Shown here piece by piece: positions 8,801-17,131 of a stretch of 64,000 bases of DNA. The translations under genes and the position numbers were made by a program. Under the pieces are notes generated by a model, which made no database searches, was not told the origin of the DNA, and was given only the letters and a program-made list of their open reading frames with translations. Every line of letters starts with the position of its first letter. Position 1 is the stretch's first letter. Origin of the DNA: Microcoleus vaginatus_C (lineage in GTDB: Bacteria; Cyanobacteriota; Cyanobacteriia; Cyanobacteriales; Microcoleaceae); assembly GCA_040004035.1 (NCBI GenBank), contig JAMPLN010000006.1. The stretch is one strand, 5' to 3'.

Positions 8801-11204
8801 AAAGCTGCTAGAACAATTTAATGCTAGCCAACAGAAAGCTAAGGTTTATGTAATGTTTAATGCTCATATAAGAATCTGGAAAGAGTCTACTAAAAATACA
8901 CTTAATTCATTTTTAGAAGGGATGAAAGTTGGTGTAGAAAATGGTGATTTAGAATGGGCTGTTTATAATTTTATGCACTATATTACTAATTTAGTGTTAG
9001 TGGGAGAACAGTTAGAATATGTCGAAGAAAGACAAAGCGTTTGTATGGAGTTTTTGCAAAATAATAAACACGAATTTGCCATGGGTTATGCTCAAATTTG
9101 GCAAGTAACTGCTTCAAGCTTAAGAAGCAAAACAGCAGAGCAAGTACGGTTAGTTAGCGGCAGGTTGGATGAACCTGCTGTGATGTCCCGTTGGCAGAAA
9201 GAAAATAATCGAATGTCGCTGTTTGCAGCGTATGTTGGTAAATTGATCGTGCTTTATTTATTGAAAGATTATGCTGCGGCTGTTGCCCGCGGTAAATTAG
9301 CGGCAGAATATGCAGATGGGGCGATCGGCTTAATCACTGTTGGGGTACACAATTTCTACTATTCGCTGGCCCTCCTCGCTCACTATCCTGACAGTGAGAA
9401 TCAAGAAGCATACCTAGCTATTGTTAACTCTAATCAGCAAATTATGAAAAAGTGGGCCTACCATGCACCCATGAATTATCAGCACAAGTACGAGTTAGTT
9501 GAAGCTGAGAAAGCTCGACTTTTCAGCGATAAACTTGCAGCCATGGATTATTATGACTTAGCTATTAAAGGAGCGGCTGCTAACGGTTACATCCAAGAAG
9601 AAGCATTAGCTTATGAATTAGCTGGAGAGTTTTATCAATCTTTGGATAAAGAGATAATTGCTCAATCTTATCTGACAAAAGCTTATTATGCCTACATCCG
9701 CTGGGGAGCTATAGCAAAAGTTAAATACTTAGAATCCCGTTATCCTTATTTAGTCGATCGCAATCAAGGATCAATATCTAAGAATGTTGATCTCATGACT
9801 GCTACCACTACTGTTGACAATAGCTTGATGCTGGATTTACCAACTGTTGTCAAAGCATCTCAAGCTGTTTCGAGCGAAATTATCCTCAGCCGTTTGCTAG
9901 AGAAACTTGTACAGCTTGTAAAGGAAAACGCAGGCGCTCAAAAAGTATTATTTCTTGCCAAGACAGGTAATCAATTATTCATAGAAGCTGGACTTACAGG
10001 TCAGTTTAATGATGTAACCCTGTTACAATCTCTCCCGATAGCCGAATCCGAGAACCTCCCACTTTCATTAATTAACTATGTAGAAAGAACCCAAAAATAC
10101 TTGGTTTTAGATGATGCTACCCGATCCGATCAATTCCAATTTGACCCTTATATTGTGGCCAATCAACCCCTATCTATCCTGGTATTGCCAATTATCCATC
10201 AAGGCAACCTTACGGGAATTTTTTATTTAGAAAACAATTTAACAAAAGGTGCTTTTACTACCGACAGGGTAGAAATTTTGGGAATCCTCTCTGCACAAGC
10301 AGCTATTTCTCTAGAAAATGCCCGTTTTTATACTATTCTGGAAACGCGAGTAGCCCAAAGAACTGAGAATTTGCATACAGCACTGGAAGAACTTCGCCAC
10401 ACTCAAGTGCAGCTAATTCAAAGTGAAAAAATGTCCAGTTTAGGTCAAGTTGTCGGGGGAATTGCTCACGAAATTAATAACCCGATTAACTTTATTTATG
10501 GAAATTTATATTACACCAACGAATACGCTGAGAACTTACTAAATCTACTACGTTTATACCAAAATAATTACCCAAATCCAGTGTCCGAAATAGTAAATGA
10601 AACAGAGCAAATAGATTTAGATTTTTTAATGAATGATTTCACTAAAATGATAGATTCAATGAGAGTGGGCGCTGCTAGAGTTCGCGATATTGTGCTGTCG
10701 CTGCGAAACTTTTCTCGGCTAGATGAATCAGATAGAAAATGGGTTAATATTCACGAAGGTATCGACAGCACGTTGATGATTTTGGATCACAAATTAATTG
10801 ATATTCAAGTTATCAAGGAGTACGACAATTTGCCTTTAGTGAACTGCTATCCGGGAGAAATTAATCAGGTATTTATGAATGTCCTGACCAATGCGATTGA
10901 TGCTTTTTCTCGCGAAAGAGGGAGTGAAGTTGACTCGAAACAGACTCCGACAATTCAGATTTGCACTGAAGTCGCGGAAGGAAATCAAGTAGCGATTCGC
11001 ATTGTTGATAATGGTGTGGGGATGAGTTCGGAGGTACGCGGTAAAATATTCGATCCGTTTTTTACTACTAAAGAGGTAGGTAAGGGGAGTGGTTTGGGAT
11101 TGTCTATCAGTTATCAAATTGTTGTAGAACAACATGGAGGAAAGTTAATTTGCAAGTCGGAACATGGACAGGGCAGCGAGTTTACTATACTGCTGCCGTA
11201 TTGA
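5856..11204 (+). CDS. Ser/Thr protein kinase - AAA ATPase - GAF - histidine kinase fusion
   Basis: This 1782-aa cytosolic signalling protein belongs to the HstK-like class of filamentous cyanobacteria. In order: a Ser/Thr kinase domain (about 10-270) with lysine in VLKILK at 34-39, catalytic loop HKDIKPSN at 126-133 and DFG at 147-149; an AAA/STAND-type ATPase with Walker A GYAGIGKS at 336-343; a long helical, TPR-like middle; a GAF domain near 1320-1480; a HisKA domain with phospho-acceptor His about 1538 in AHEINNP; and a HATPase domain ending with GKGSGLGLSISYQ. The catalytic loop has HKD instead of HRD, as in many relatives. ATG is preceded by GAGGAG. Its H-box core closely matches those of the kinases at 33882 and 42948. 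The input signal is unknown; no cognate receiver is adjacent. Confidence 0.93.
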   Translation: MQFLSQYQIHSTLHEGIETIIYRGKILTHQDTTVLKILKAEYPTLDAITRIKHEYRIRQHLDHPGLVKVISLETFDNRLGLLLEDFNGESIDRLMSRQKLEVITCLRFGIQLIKTLEYLHLQKIIHKDIKPSNIILNSQTGIIKLTDFGIASRLSKENPQINNINSIVGTFAYMSPEQTGRMNRTLDYRTDFYSVGITLYEMLTNQLPFMSNDPLEIVYSHIACQAILPHHINSDIPPAISQIVMKLIAKNAEQRYQSAGGLLADLEICLNQLETTGKIVDFTPGNLDILSQLLIPQKLYGRETQVSELLAAFERVANHCEENSSPSQIELILVSGYAGIGKSAVVSEIQKPITRQRGYFISGKFDQFKRNIPYASLIQAFQSLIQQLLAENNKKLQDWQHKLLAALGDAGQVIIDVIPELELVIGKQPAVAELAPTEAQNRFNRLFKEFIHVFAQKEHPLVIFIDDLQWSDSATLKLMELLATDPDSKYLLFIGAYRDHEVSSTHPLMQTVEYLQQTGIVINNLVLEPLSLAQVTELISETLNDSARIQPLAELIWNKTGGNPFFLTQLLNTLYQEKLLRFDFSRLLSPGSRGEWQWNIEEIHAIGITDKSVVELVASRIQQLPETTQQVLKLAACVGDKFTLDVLSTVNAKSPSVTATELWDALQAGLILPLNESYLIPLFLDGEAGANLTFDSSRISYKFLHDRVQQAAYSLIPDDEKKVTHLSIGKLLFENTPADKVEEKIFDIINQLNVGIDCLLLQSEKDELAGLNLIAGHKAKVANAYEPAVKYLNAGMSLLAPDSWERNYSMTLRLYVETLEAEYLNTNFEQAEVLAEVVLRSAKNQLDIVKVYQLKILFYQAQSQMLKAVETGLEVLEMLGLNLLDNETIAVPKLPRIEELENLPVMTDPYLLAAMEILTALYPPAYIAKPEIVSSLVLTMVNLCIDHGHSALATFPYTLYGMILCGIEGDIEAGYYAGLIALKLLEQFNASQQKAKVYVMFNAHIRIWKESTKNTLNSFLEGMKVGVENGDLEWAVYNFMHYITNLVLVGEQLEYVEERQSVCMEFLQNNKHEFAMGYAQIWQVTASSLRSKTAEQVRLVSGRLDEPAVMSRWQKENNRMSLFAAYVGKLIVLYLLKDYAAAVARGKLAAEYADGAIGLITVGVHNFYYSLALLAHYPDSENQEAYLAIVNSNQQIMKKWAYHAPMNYQHKYELVEAEKARLFSDKLAAMDYYDLAIKGAAANGYIQEEALAYELAGEFYQSLDKEIIAQSYLTKAYYAYIRWGAIAKVKYLESRYPYLVDRNQGSISKNVDLMTATTTVDNSLMLDLPTVVKASQAVSSEIILSRLLEKLVQLVKENAGAQKVLFLAKTGNQLFIEAGLTGQFNDVTLLQSLPIAESENLPLSLINYVERTQKYLVLDDATRSDQFQFDPYIVANQPLSILVLPIIHQGNLTGIFYLENNLTKGAFTTDRVEILGILSAQAAISLENARFYTILETRVAQRTENLHTALEELRHTQVQLIQSEKMSSLGQVVGGIAHEINNPINFIYGNLYYTNEYAENLLNLLRLYQNNYPNPVSEIVNETEQIDLDFLMNDFTKMIDSMRVGAARVRDIVLSLRNFSRLDESDRKWVNIHEGIDSTLMILDHKLIDIQVIKEYDNLPLVNCYPGEINQVFMNVLTNAIDAFSRERGSEVDSKQTPTIQICTEVAEGNQVAIRIVDNGVGMSSEVRGKIFDPFFTTKEVGKGSGLGLSISYQIVVEQHGGKLICKSEHGQGSEFTILLPY

Positions 11205-11208
11205 TTAA

Positions 11209-11775
11209 TTAAAGCCATCGTGAAAGCAACTGTTCAATTACTTCCACAAAGCCGATCGCAATTTGAATCAATGGCCAACCCACCAGACAAATTAACACCG
11301 CCCAGCGAGTTTGAATATCCAAACCTTGGCGAACCGCCACAATTACAGCTAGCAAACTCCACACAGCTAATATCCGCTCTATTCCTTCTCCCAGCAAGGG
11401 AATTAAGGTTAAGAAATTCAGAACTTGGGGGGCGTAGGCAAATCCGATTGGAACCAGCAACTCGCCATAAGTTACGTGACCCGGTTTCAGCCACTGCCCG
11501 ATTTTAAAGATAGTGAAAGTCCAAAAATAATAACCCCCCGCGACTGCCAAACCCTCTATCAAAAGTCCTAGAAATAATACTGATAGCTCAGTTCGGTTGA
11601 TTAACAAGATGACAGCACTGCCCAACACGCGGGACAGCGCAGCTAAAATTACAATTGTTAAAGCTATTCGCTTAGTTCTGCCAGTGTAGGGAGTTTTTTC
11701 GTAAAAATTGCCGTTCAAAGAAAGTGCGTTCCAAAGCGTTGCGCCCAAACCTGCAATTGAATCTTCTCCCTTCAC
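11209..11775 (-). CDS. Yip1 family membrane protein
   Basis: A 188-aa integral membrane protein with an N-terminal amphipathic stretch of about 35 residues (containing W15 and the NGNFYEKTPYTGR segment) and five hydrophobic segments after it. The arrangement and the LLVPIGFAYAPQVLNFL segment fit the Yip1/DUF1282 family, whose bacterial members have no firm function. It converges with the large kinase gene: the two stop codons are separated by only about 4 bases, so their 3' ends are likely to interact in transcription. Confidence 0.75.
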   Translation of the reverse strand: MKGEDSIAGLGATLWNALSLNGNFYEKTPYTGRTKRIALTIVILAALSRVLGSAVILLINRTELSVLFLGLLIEGLAVAGGYYFWTFTIFKIGQWLKPGHVTYGELLVPIGFAYAPQVLNFLTLIPLLGEGIERILAVWSLLAVIVAVRQGLDIQTRWAVLICLVGWPLIQIAIGFVEVIEQLLSRWL

Positions 11776-11897
11776 GTTGAACTCCTGCTCCTCAAGATAG
11801 TTGACAATTTTTACAGAATAAGCTCTAATACAGCAGAATCACCGAACTATTTCTAGGTAATTAAGTAATTAATTGGCATTCTACCAGATTTTATTAA

Positions 11898-12911
11898 ATG
11901 CTAAGATTGATTTTACGGATACTTGCATGGTTGCGCGGGGGAAGTTTAAATTTGTTGCTCATCGCAGGTGTAATCCTGATAATTTGGGGCATTCTTTCGC
12001 CGGTGGGAACTGTTATATGGTGGCTGAATCAAAGTGCAGAAACTTTTGGTATCAAGAAAAATCCGCCGGAGATATTGCCCTCAAACAAGGGCAATCTAGC
12101 AGCGCGCAAGTCTTCGCCACTCAATTGCTATATCATCTTTTTACCGGGAGTTGGCGATTTTTCGGGGGACGAATTAACCCCTGGTGAAGAGTTTTTTCTC
12201 AAGGGTTTAGTTAAAAGTCACCCGCAGTGCGTAGCAGTGGGCGATGTTTTTCCTTACTCAGCCTCTAACAAAAGTTTAGGAGGAGAGCGGTGGCTAGCTC
12301 CTTTTTGGCGGTTTGCAGAACAGGCACAAAAAGGGCCGATTGCGGGGAATATATTCATTAAAATTCGCAACCTTTGGAGGTTTGCAATTTCTCTAGATTA
12401 TCGCTACGGCTTTGCATACAATCAGGGAATTGCTAATGCAATTATCGATCGCATGAATGCTCAATCTCCCATTCCAGTTAATTCTAAACAACCTTTGAAA
12501 GTTATTTTAATTGGCACTAGCGGCGGCGCACAAGTTGCTTTGGGTGCTACTCGCTATCTTAAAGAATGGCTGAAGGCAGAAATTACGGTTATTTCGGTTG
12601 GGGGCGTGTTTTCGGGAGAAAATGGTTTTGCAGAAGCCGATCGCATTTTCCACTTTCGCGGCACTCGCGATTCAATTGAGGATATTGGCGGCATAGTTTT
12701 TCCGAGTCGCTGGTACTGGTACGCGACTTCTCCTTTCAATCAAGCTCGTTTGCAAGGCCGCTATGCAGAAGCTTTGAGTGGCCCTCACAAGCACGACGGC
12801 GATGAGGGATATTTTGGGGAAAATCTGGCGGCGGACAATAAAAAGTATGTAGATATAACCCTGGACAAGATTAATCAATTGCCTGTTTGGTCTAAGGGCG
12901 CGTCCGATTGA
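11898..12911 (+). CDS. Membrane-anchored alpha/beta-hydrolase-like protein
   Basis: 337 aa with one N-terminal hydrophobic segment (about 18-42) that would act as a signal anchor, followed by a soluble domain. LIGTSGGAQVALG near 203-215 has the G-x-S-x-G form of a nucleophile elbow, and the FLPGVGDFSGDE segment near 81-92 resembles an oxyanion-loop strand, so an alpha/beta-hydrolase fold is likely. SGPHKHDGDEGYF near the C-terminus offers a histidine. The substrate is unknown. It is a single-gene unit, divergent from the Yip1 gene. Confidence 0.6.
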   Translation: MLRLILRILAWLRGGSLNLLLIAGVILIIWGILSPVGTVIWWLNQSAETFGIKKNPPEILPSNKGNLAARKSSPLNCYIIFLPGVGDFSGDELTPGEEFFLKGLVKSHPQCVAVGDVFPYSASNKSLGGERWLAPFWRFAEQAQKGPIAGNIFIKIRNLWRFAISLDYRYGFAYNQGIANAIIDRMNAQSPIPVNSKQPLKVILIGTSGGAQVALGATRYLKEWLKAEITVISVGGVFSGENGFAEADRIFHFRGTRDSIEDIGGIVFPSRWYWYATSPFNQARLQGRYAEALSGPHKHDGDEGYFGENLAADNKKYVDITLDKINQLPVWSKGASD

Positions 12912-13333
12912 TGAGTTCTTGCATATTCGATGCCTGTACAATTATAATTAAGTTAGGAGGAAAAATTTTAGTTTTAATTTATTCATACAGAGAGGAGTGG
13001 CGTTCATCATTAACAACTAATTTTATTAGCGTCAATCGGTCGGAGAGCATATCAATCGGTAACATAAGCTAGTCCGCCTTTAAATTGCATTTAAAATAAT
13101 AATAAAACTCTTCTCGGCAGTTGCTCACAGCAAGGTTAGGAATATACAAGTTAAATACACAACCGCTTAGTCATTAGTCATTACTTATTAATTGTGTCAT
13201 TGTTCGTTGTGCGTCGCTGGAAGCTTGGCCTTGCTGGCTTCCCGTCTCTACCTCCAATTCCCGGTGCCCGATGCCCGATGCCCGATGCCCGATGCCCGAT
13301 GCCCGATGCCCCATTCCCTATTCCCTATTATCA
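12912..13333. other. Intergenic stretch with heptamer repeat
   Basis: About 420 bases without a supported gene. It contains two TAGTCAT units near 13169-13185 and the (GATGCCC)n tract at 13264-13311. Open frames running through the tract translate into MPDARCP repeats and are artefacts. Confidence 0.6.
13264..13311. repeat. Heptanucleotide tandem repeat (GATGCCC)n
   Basis: About six to seven copies of GATGCCC lie directly upstream of the glycosyltransferase gene. Because seven is not a multiple of three, the tract is read in all frames and creates a false N-terminal extension of the following gene. Confidence 0.85.
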
Positions 13334-14434
13334 ATGTCTCGACCAACATTATATATTGCCATCACGAATCACGGATTCGGCCACGCTGTCCGAGTTGCGT
13401 CCGTAGCTGCAAAAATTCAAGAATTAAATCCAGATATCTTACTAATTATCACAACAACAGCACCTCGGTGGCTGCTAGAATCTTATATTGGTGGCGACTT
13501 TATCCACCGTCCCCGCGCTTTTGATGTGGGTGTCGTGCAAGCTGACAGTTTGAATATGGATAAAGACGCGACGCTGGAAAAATTGCGGGAAATTCGGAAA
13601 AAGCAAAATTCCCTAATTGCCAGCGAAGTTAATTTTATTAAGCAAAATCGGGTGGGTTTGGTGCTGGCAGATATTCCTCCTTTGGCAACGCGAATGGCGG
13701 CAGCGGCTGGGGTTCCTTGCTGGATGATGAGCAATTTCGGGTGGGATTTTATCTATCGCGATTGGGGCGGGGAATTTGCAGAAATCGCAGATTGGATTGG
13801 TGAATGTTTCGGAATGTGCGATCGGCTTTTTCGTCTTCCTTTGCACGAACCGATGGCAGCTTTCCCCAATATTCAAGATGTGGGCTTGACTGGCGGCAAT
13901 CCTCGCTACAGTAACGAAAAAATTCGGGAAGTATTCGGCATCGAAACACCGCTGGAAAAAACTGTATTGTTGACTTTCGGCGGATTGGGTTTAGAAGAAA
14001 TTCCTTATCAAAATTTACAGCAATTTAGTGACTGGCAATTTATTACTTTTGATGCGGGAGCTCCCGATTTGCCGAATTTGATTTATGTCAAAAATCAGGA
14101 TTTTGCACAATCTTTCCCGATTTTACCGCGTCCGGTTGATATTATGCTTATCTGCGGGCGCTTAGTTTCTAAACCGGGATACAGCACTTTTGCGGAAGCT
14201 TTGCGCTTGGAAATACCTGTTATTTCTATAATGAGAGAAGGTTTTGCAGAAGCTGCGGTGTTGCTGGAAGGGATTCAAAATTATGCGGAACATCAAATTT
14301 TGACGGCGACGGAGTTTTTTGAGGGGGATTGGGAGTTTTTGCGACAACCGCTGCATCCGCCCTGTTTGTCGGATAAATTGGATAAAAATGGTACGGAAGC
14401 GATCGCCCAAGCTGTTGTAGACTATTTTTCATAA
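13334..14434 (+). CDS. MurG/GT28-like glycosyltransferase family protein
   Basis: The 366-aa protein starts with a hydrophobic strand followed by NHGFGHAVR, the N-terminal nucleotide-sugar-fold signature seen in GT-B enzymes, and carries SKPGYSTFAEAL near residue 281-292, the typical C-terminal donor-binding motif of MurG-like and GT28-like proteins. LLTFGGLGLEE near 215-225 is the first strand of the second Rossmann domain. I chose ATG 13334 because the frame upstream only translates the GATGCCC repeat. The acceptor is unknown. The next gene begins about 100 bases downstream. Confidence 0.72.
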   Translation: MSRPTLYIAITNHGFGHAVRVASVAAKIQELNPDILLIITTTAPRWLLESYIGGDFIHRPRAFDVGVVQADSLNMDKDATLEKLREIRKKQNSLIASEVNFIKQNRVGLVLADIPPLATRMAAAAGVPCWMMSNFGWDFIYRDWGGEFAEIADWIGECFGMCDRLFRLPLHEPMAAFPNIQDVGLTGGNPRYSNEKIREVFGIETPLEKTVLLTFGGLGLEEIPYQNLQQFSDWQFITFDAGAPDLPNLIYVKNQDFAQSFPILPRPVDIMLICGRLVSKPGYSTFAEALRLEIPVISIMREGFAEAAVLLEGIQNYAEHQILTATEFFEGDWEFLRQPLHPPCLSDKLDKNGTEAIAQAVVDYFS

Positions 14435-14537
14435 GTGCGATTAGAAATCGATCTTAAAAAAACAAAGTCTACCTCCGCCGACAGAAGACTTTTGCATCAG
14501 TCTCATCCAAACTCTAAAATCTAGAATATACAATCGA

Positions 14538-14954
14538 ATGAATCACTATCAACAGATACTCAAGATTCAAACTACAGGGAAATCTTTGGGCAAAATCACT
14601 CCTAAGATAGAAGATGTGGTGGCGAATTCAGGTATTAAAACGGGACTTTGTAGTTTATTTTTGCGCCATACTTCTGCTAGTTTGGTGATTCAAGAAAATG
14701 CTGACCCGGATGTACTTAAGGATTTGGCTAACTTTTTGGCTAAACTGGTACCGGAGGACGATCGCTACATTCACGATGCCGAAGGCCCAGACGATATGCC
14801 GGCGCACATTCGCACTGCGCTGACTCATACTTCTGAACAAATCCCGATCGATCGCGGCAGGTTGCTGTTAGGAACTTGGCAGGGAATTTACCTGTGGGAA
14901 CACCGCCAGCGGGGTCACATTCGCGAATTAGTTGTTCACGTCAGCGGCACTTAA
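14538..14954 (+). CDS. YjbQ family protein (UPF0047)
   Basis: 138 aa, the usual length for the family. The conserved marks are FLRHTSASLVIQEN near 42-55, DADPDV-type acidic residues after it, EGPDDMPAHIRTAL near 83-96 and GTWQGIYLWEHR near 114-125, which carry the histidines and acidic residues that bind metal in solved YjbQ structures. Members show weak thiamin-phosphate synthase activity in E. coli, but the true role is not settled. Its 3' end overlaps that of the convergent SOUL-like gene by 14 bases. Confidence 0.9.
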   Translation: MNHYQQILKIQTTGKSLGKITPKIEDVVANSGIKTGLCSLFLRHTSASLVIQENADPDVLKDLANFLAKLVPEDDRYIHDAEGPDDMPAHIRTALTHTSEQIPIDRGRLLLGTWQGIYLWEHRQRGHIRELVVHVSGT

Positions 14955-15456
14955 TCGGAATTTGTACCTCGCTGATTTTAGTTGCTTCCGGCGTCATCGG
15001 GGAATTGTAAAAAAAGCGGCGCGGCGGCCCGACTATTTCGTATTCGGGATGTTCTTGAAGCCAATCTTTGAGTTTCTGGAGGTTGTTTTCGTAGCTTTCC
15101 CAAGTGTAGGCCCCGCGCACACCGATGCTGACAACCGTCATCGGGGAAGTATCCGTGATTTCTACAGCGGAGTTAACGCTGCTGGGGGCGATATTTGGTT
15201 CGGGATAGAGGAACGAAACTTCTGCTTGGGGAACTGCATCGATTTGCCCGGAATTTTCCGTGTAGCGCGCTTCTACTGGCGTTGTCATCGCAATTTGGTT
15301 GTTGCTGATGTGTTGAAATAAGGGATTGAAGGCGATGCCAGTTGCTTGTCGCAAATCGCCCGCGTGGGTGTAGGTGACAGCGCGGTAGTGAGGATATTGC
15401 TTAACTTCTATGACCCCAATCTGTGCGGGTTCAGGGAATCCAGTAGGTAATACCAT
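14941..15456 (-). CDS. SOUL-like / heme-binding-type protein
   Basis: 171 aa. The pattern IEVKQYPHYRAVTYTH..., FNPLFQHISNNQIAMTTPVEARY and the C-terminal EYEIVGPPRRFFYNSP segment correspond to the duplicated beta-alpha-beta units of SOUL/HBP23-like and GyrI-like proteins, where the MTTPV stretch is typical of SOUL. Heme binding is known for some members only and cannot be read from the sequence. No signal peptide. It overlaps the convergent yjbQ-type gene tail to tail. Confidence 0.72.
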   Translation of the reverse strand: MVLPTGFPEPAQIGVIEVKQYPHYRAVTYTHAGDLRQATGIAFNPLFQHISNNQIAMTTPVEARYTENSGQIDAVPQAEVSFLYPEPNIAPSSVNSAVEITDTSPMTVVSIGVRGAYTWESYENNLQKLKDWLQEHPEYEIVGPPRRFFYNSPMTPEATKISEVQIPIKCR

Positions 15457-15875
15457 TTGAGATTTAAAAGTTTAGATTTTACATTGAAGAATGGGGAAGA
15501 CTGACTCCGCAAGGGTTTGGAACTTGCTTGCAGTTGCATTATTTTTGGCAACTGGTATAAATAGGCTGAGATTGTTTGCAGACAATCGTTCAGGTGGCAC
15601 AATTAGTTTAGCAGTTATTTAAGGCGCTGCTAACTATCCATCGCCTAGAATTAGTTTAGAGATTATTAATTAACCTCGTAATAATACGGACGGCACTGAG
15701 TAAGCAGAGAAACATTAATCTAGTTGTGCTTGAAAAATTAGTGTTTTTCCGGCGTTTGCTATTTGTGTGGGAAAATATTCGGCTGTTGGGCCGATCGAGC
15801 TGTGCGTTCTCAGTTATTACCACGCTTATCGCTTTCAGCTAGAGGGTCAATTATACCGCTTTCAGGGAATGATGT
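15457..15875. other. Intergenic region upstream of the EAL response regulator
   Basis: About 420 bases between divergent genes. It holds the promoters of both but no recognisable repeat, RNA gene or coding frame. The last 20 bases before ATG 15876 contain no strong Shine-Dalgarno sequence. Confidence 0.4.
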
Positions 15876-17078
15876 ATGAAAAAGATTCTAGTGATTGAGG
15901 ACGAGCAAATAATCCGGGAGAATATTCTCAAACTCCTCAAAGCTGAAGGTTTTGACGTGACGGGTGCAGAAAATGGAGCAAAAGGTTTAAATGCGGCGGT
16001 GTCAAATCTTCCCGACGTGATTCTTTGCGACGTGATGATGCCGGAACTTGACGGATATGGGGTGCTGGTGGCCTTGCGATCGAATCCTGTTACTGCTACA
16101 GTACCTTTTGTGTTTCTCACAGGTAAAGCCGATCGCTCTGAAATGCGGCAAGGTATGGAATTAGGAGCAGATGATTACCTGACTAAACCTTTTAGTAAAG
16201 CTGAACTTGTGGGCGCAATATCGAGCCGCTTGAAAAAACAAGAAGCTGTCGCCGAACAGTACAATACTTTGCGATCGCAAGGCAGCGAATTTATCCAAAA
16301 TACTGCCGACAAATTAGAGCAGATAAAAAATTGTTTGTGCAACGCACTGGAACGAGAAGAATTCCAAGTTTACTATCAGCCGCAAGTCAATGTCCAGACA
16401 GGTAAAATTATGAGCGCAGAAGCTTTAGTGCGCTGGGTACATCCAGAAAAAGGGCTGATTTCGCCTGCAGAATTTATTCCCCATGCCGAAGCAACTGGCT
16501 TCATTGTACAGTTAGGCGAGTGGGTGTTGCAGACAGCTTGCAAGCAAATGCAAGTTTGGCAAAATGCTGGTTTTCCGCTTCGGATAGCGGTGAATCTGTC
16601 GCCGCGCCAATTTCACCAACCGGATCTCAGCAGCAGAGTTGCCCAAATTTTAGCAGAAACTGGTTTGCAAGCGAGCAGTTTGGAATTAGAGCTGACAGAA
16701 AGTTTAATGGTAGAAGATGCCGAAAGTGCGATCGCAACTTTGCAACATTTGAAAAATTTGGGAGTTTGTATATCTCTTGACGATTTCGGAACTGGGTATT
16801 CTTCTTTAAGCTATCTGACGCAATACCCCTTCGATACTTTAAAAATAGACCGCTGTTTTATCAGCAATATCACCGATGGTTGCACCAATGCAGCGATTGT
16901 GAAAGCTATTATTGAAATGGCCCACAGTCTCTGTCTTGAAGTAATTGCCGAAGGAGTTGAAACAGAAGCCGAAAAAGATTTTTTATGGCGCTATAAGTGC
17001 GATATAATGCAAGGATATTTGTTCAGTCCTCCTTTGGCAGCAGCGGATTTTGAACAGTTGCTGGTGGAAGGAAAATAG
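15876..17078 (+). CDS. Response regulator with EAL cyclic-di-GMP phosphodiesterase domain
   Basis: The 400-aa protein joins a receiver domain (1-120; acidic pocket near D9-E10, phospho-acceptor D52 in CDVMMPE, conserved K near 102 in YLTKPF), a coiled linker near 120-150 and an EAL domain (about 155-395). The EAL domain keeps the signature motif (AEALVRW near 182), the DDFGTGYSS metal-binding loop near 302 and EGVE near 350, so active hydrolysis of cyclic di-GMP is expected. No partner histidine kinase is adjacent; the nearest is the large kinase about 5 kb upstream. Confidence 0.93.
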   Translation: MKKILVIEDEQIIRENILKLLKAEGFDVTGAENGAKGLNAAVSNLPDVILCDVMMPELDGYGVLVALRSNPVTATVPFVFLTGKADRSEMRQGMELGADDYLTKPFSKAELVGAISSRLKKQEAVAEQYNTLRSQGSEFIQNTADKLEQIKNCLCNALEREEFQVYYQPQVNVQTGKIMSAEALVRWVHPEKGLISPAEFIPHAEATGFIVQLGEWVLQTACKQMQVWQNAGFPLRIAVNLSPRQFHQPDLSSRVAQILAETGLQASSLELELTESLMVEDAESAIATLQHLKNLGVCISLDDFGTGYSSLSYLTQYPFDTLKIDRCFISNITDGCTNAAIVKAIIEMAHSLCLEVIAEGVETEAEKDFLWRYKCDIMQGYLFSPPLAAADFEQLLVEGK

Positions 17079-17131
17079 CCGATTGGTTAACTCAATATTT
17101 GTCTTTGAATAAAGTGCGATCGGGGTGGAAT

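Noticed and set aside
13192..13406. Frames of 70-110 codons starting in the GATGCCC region
   Set aside because: They mostly translate the heptamer repeat (MPDARCP units) and overlap the real glycosyltransferase start; composition is not protein-like.
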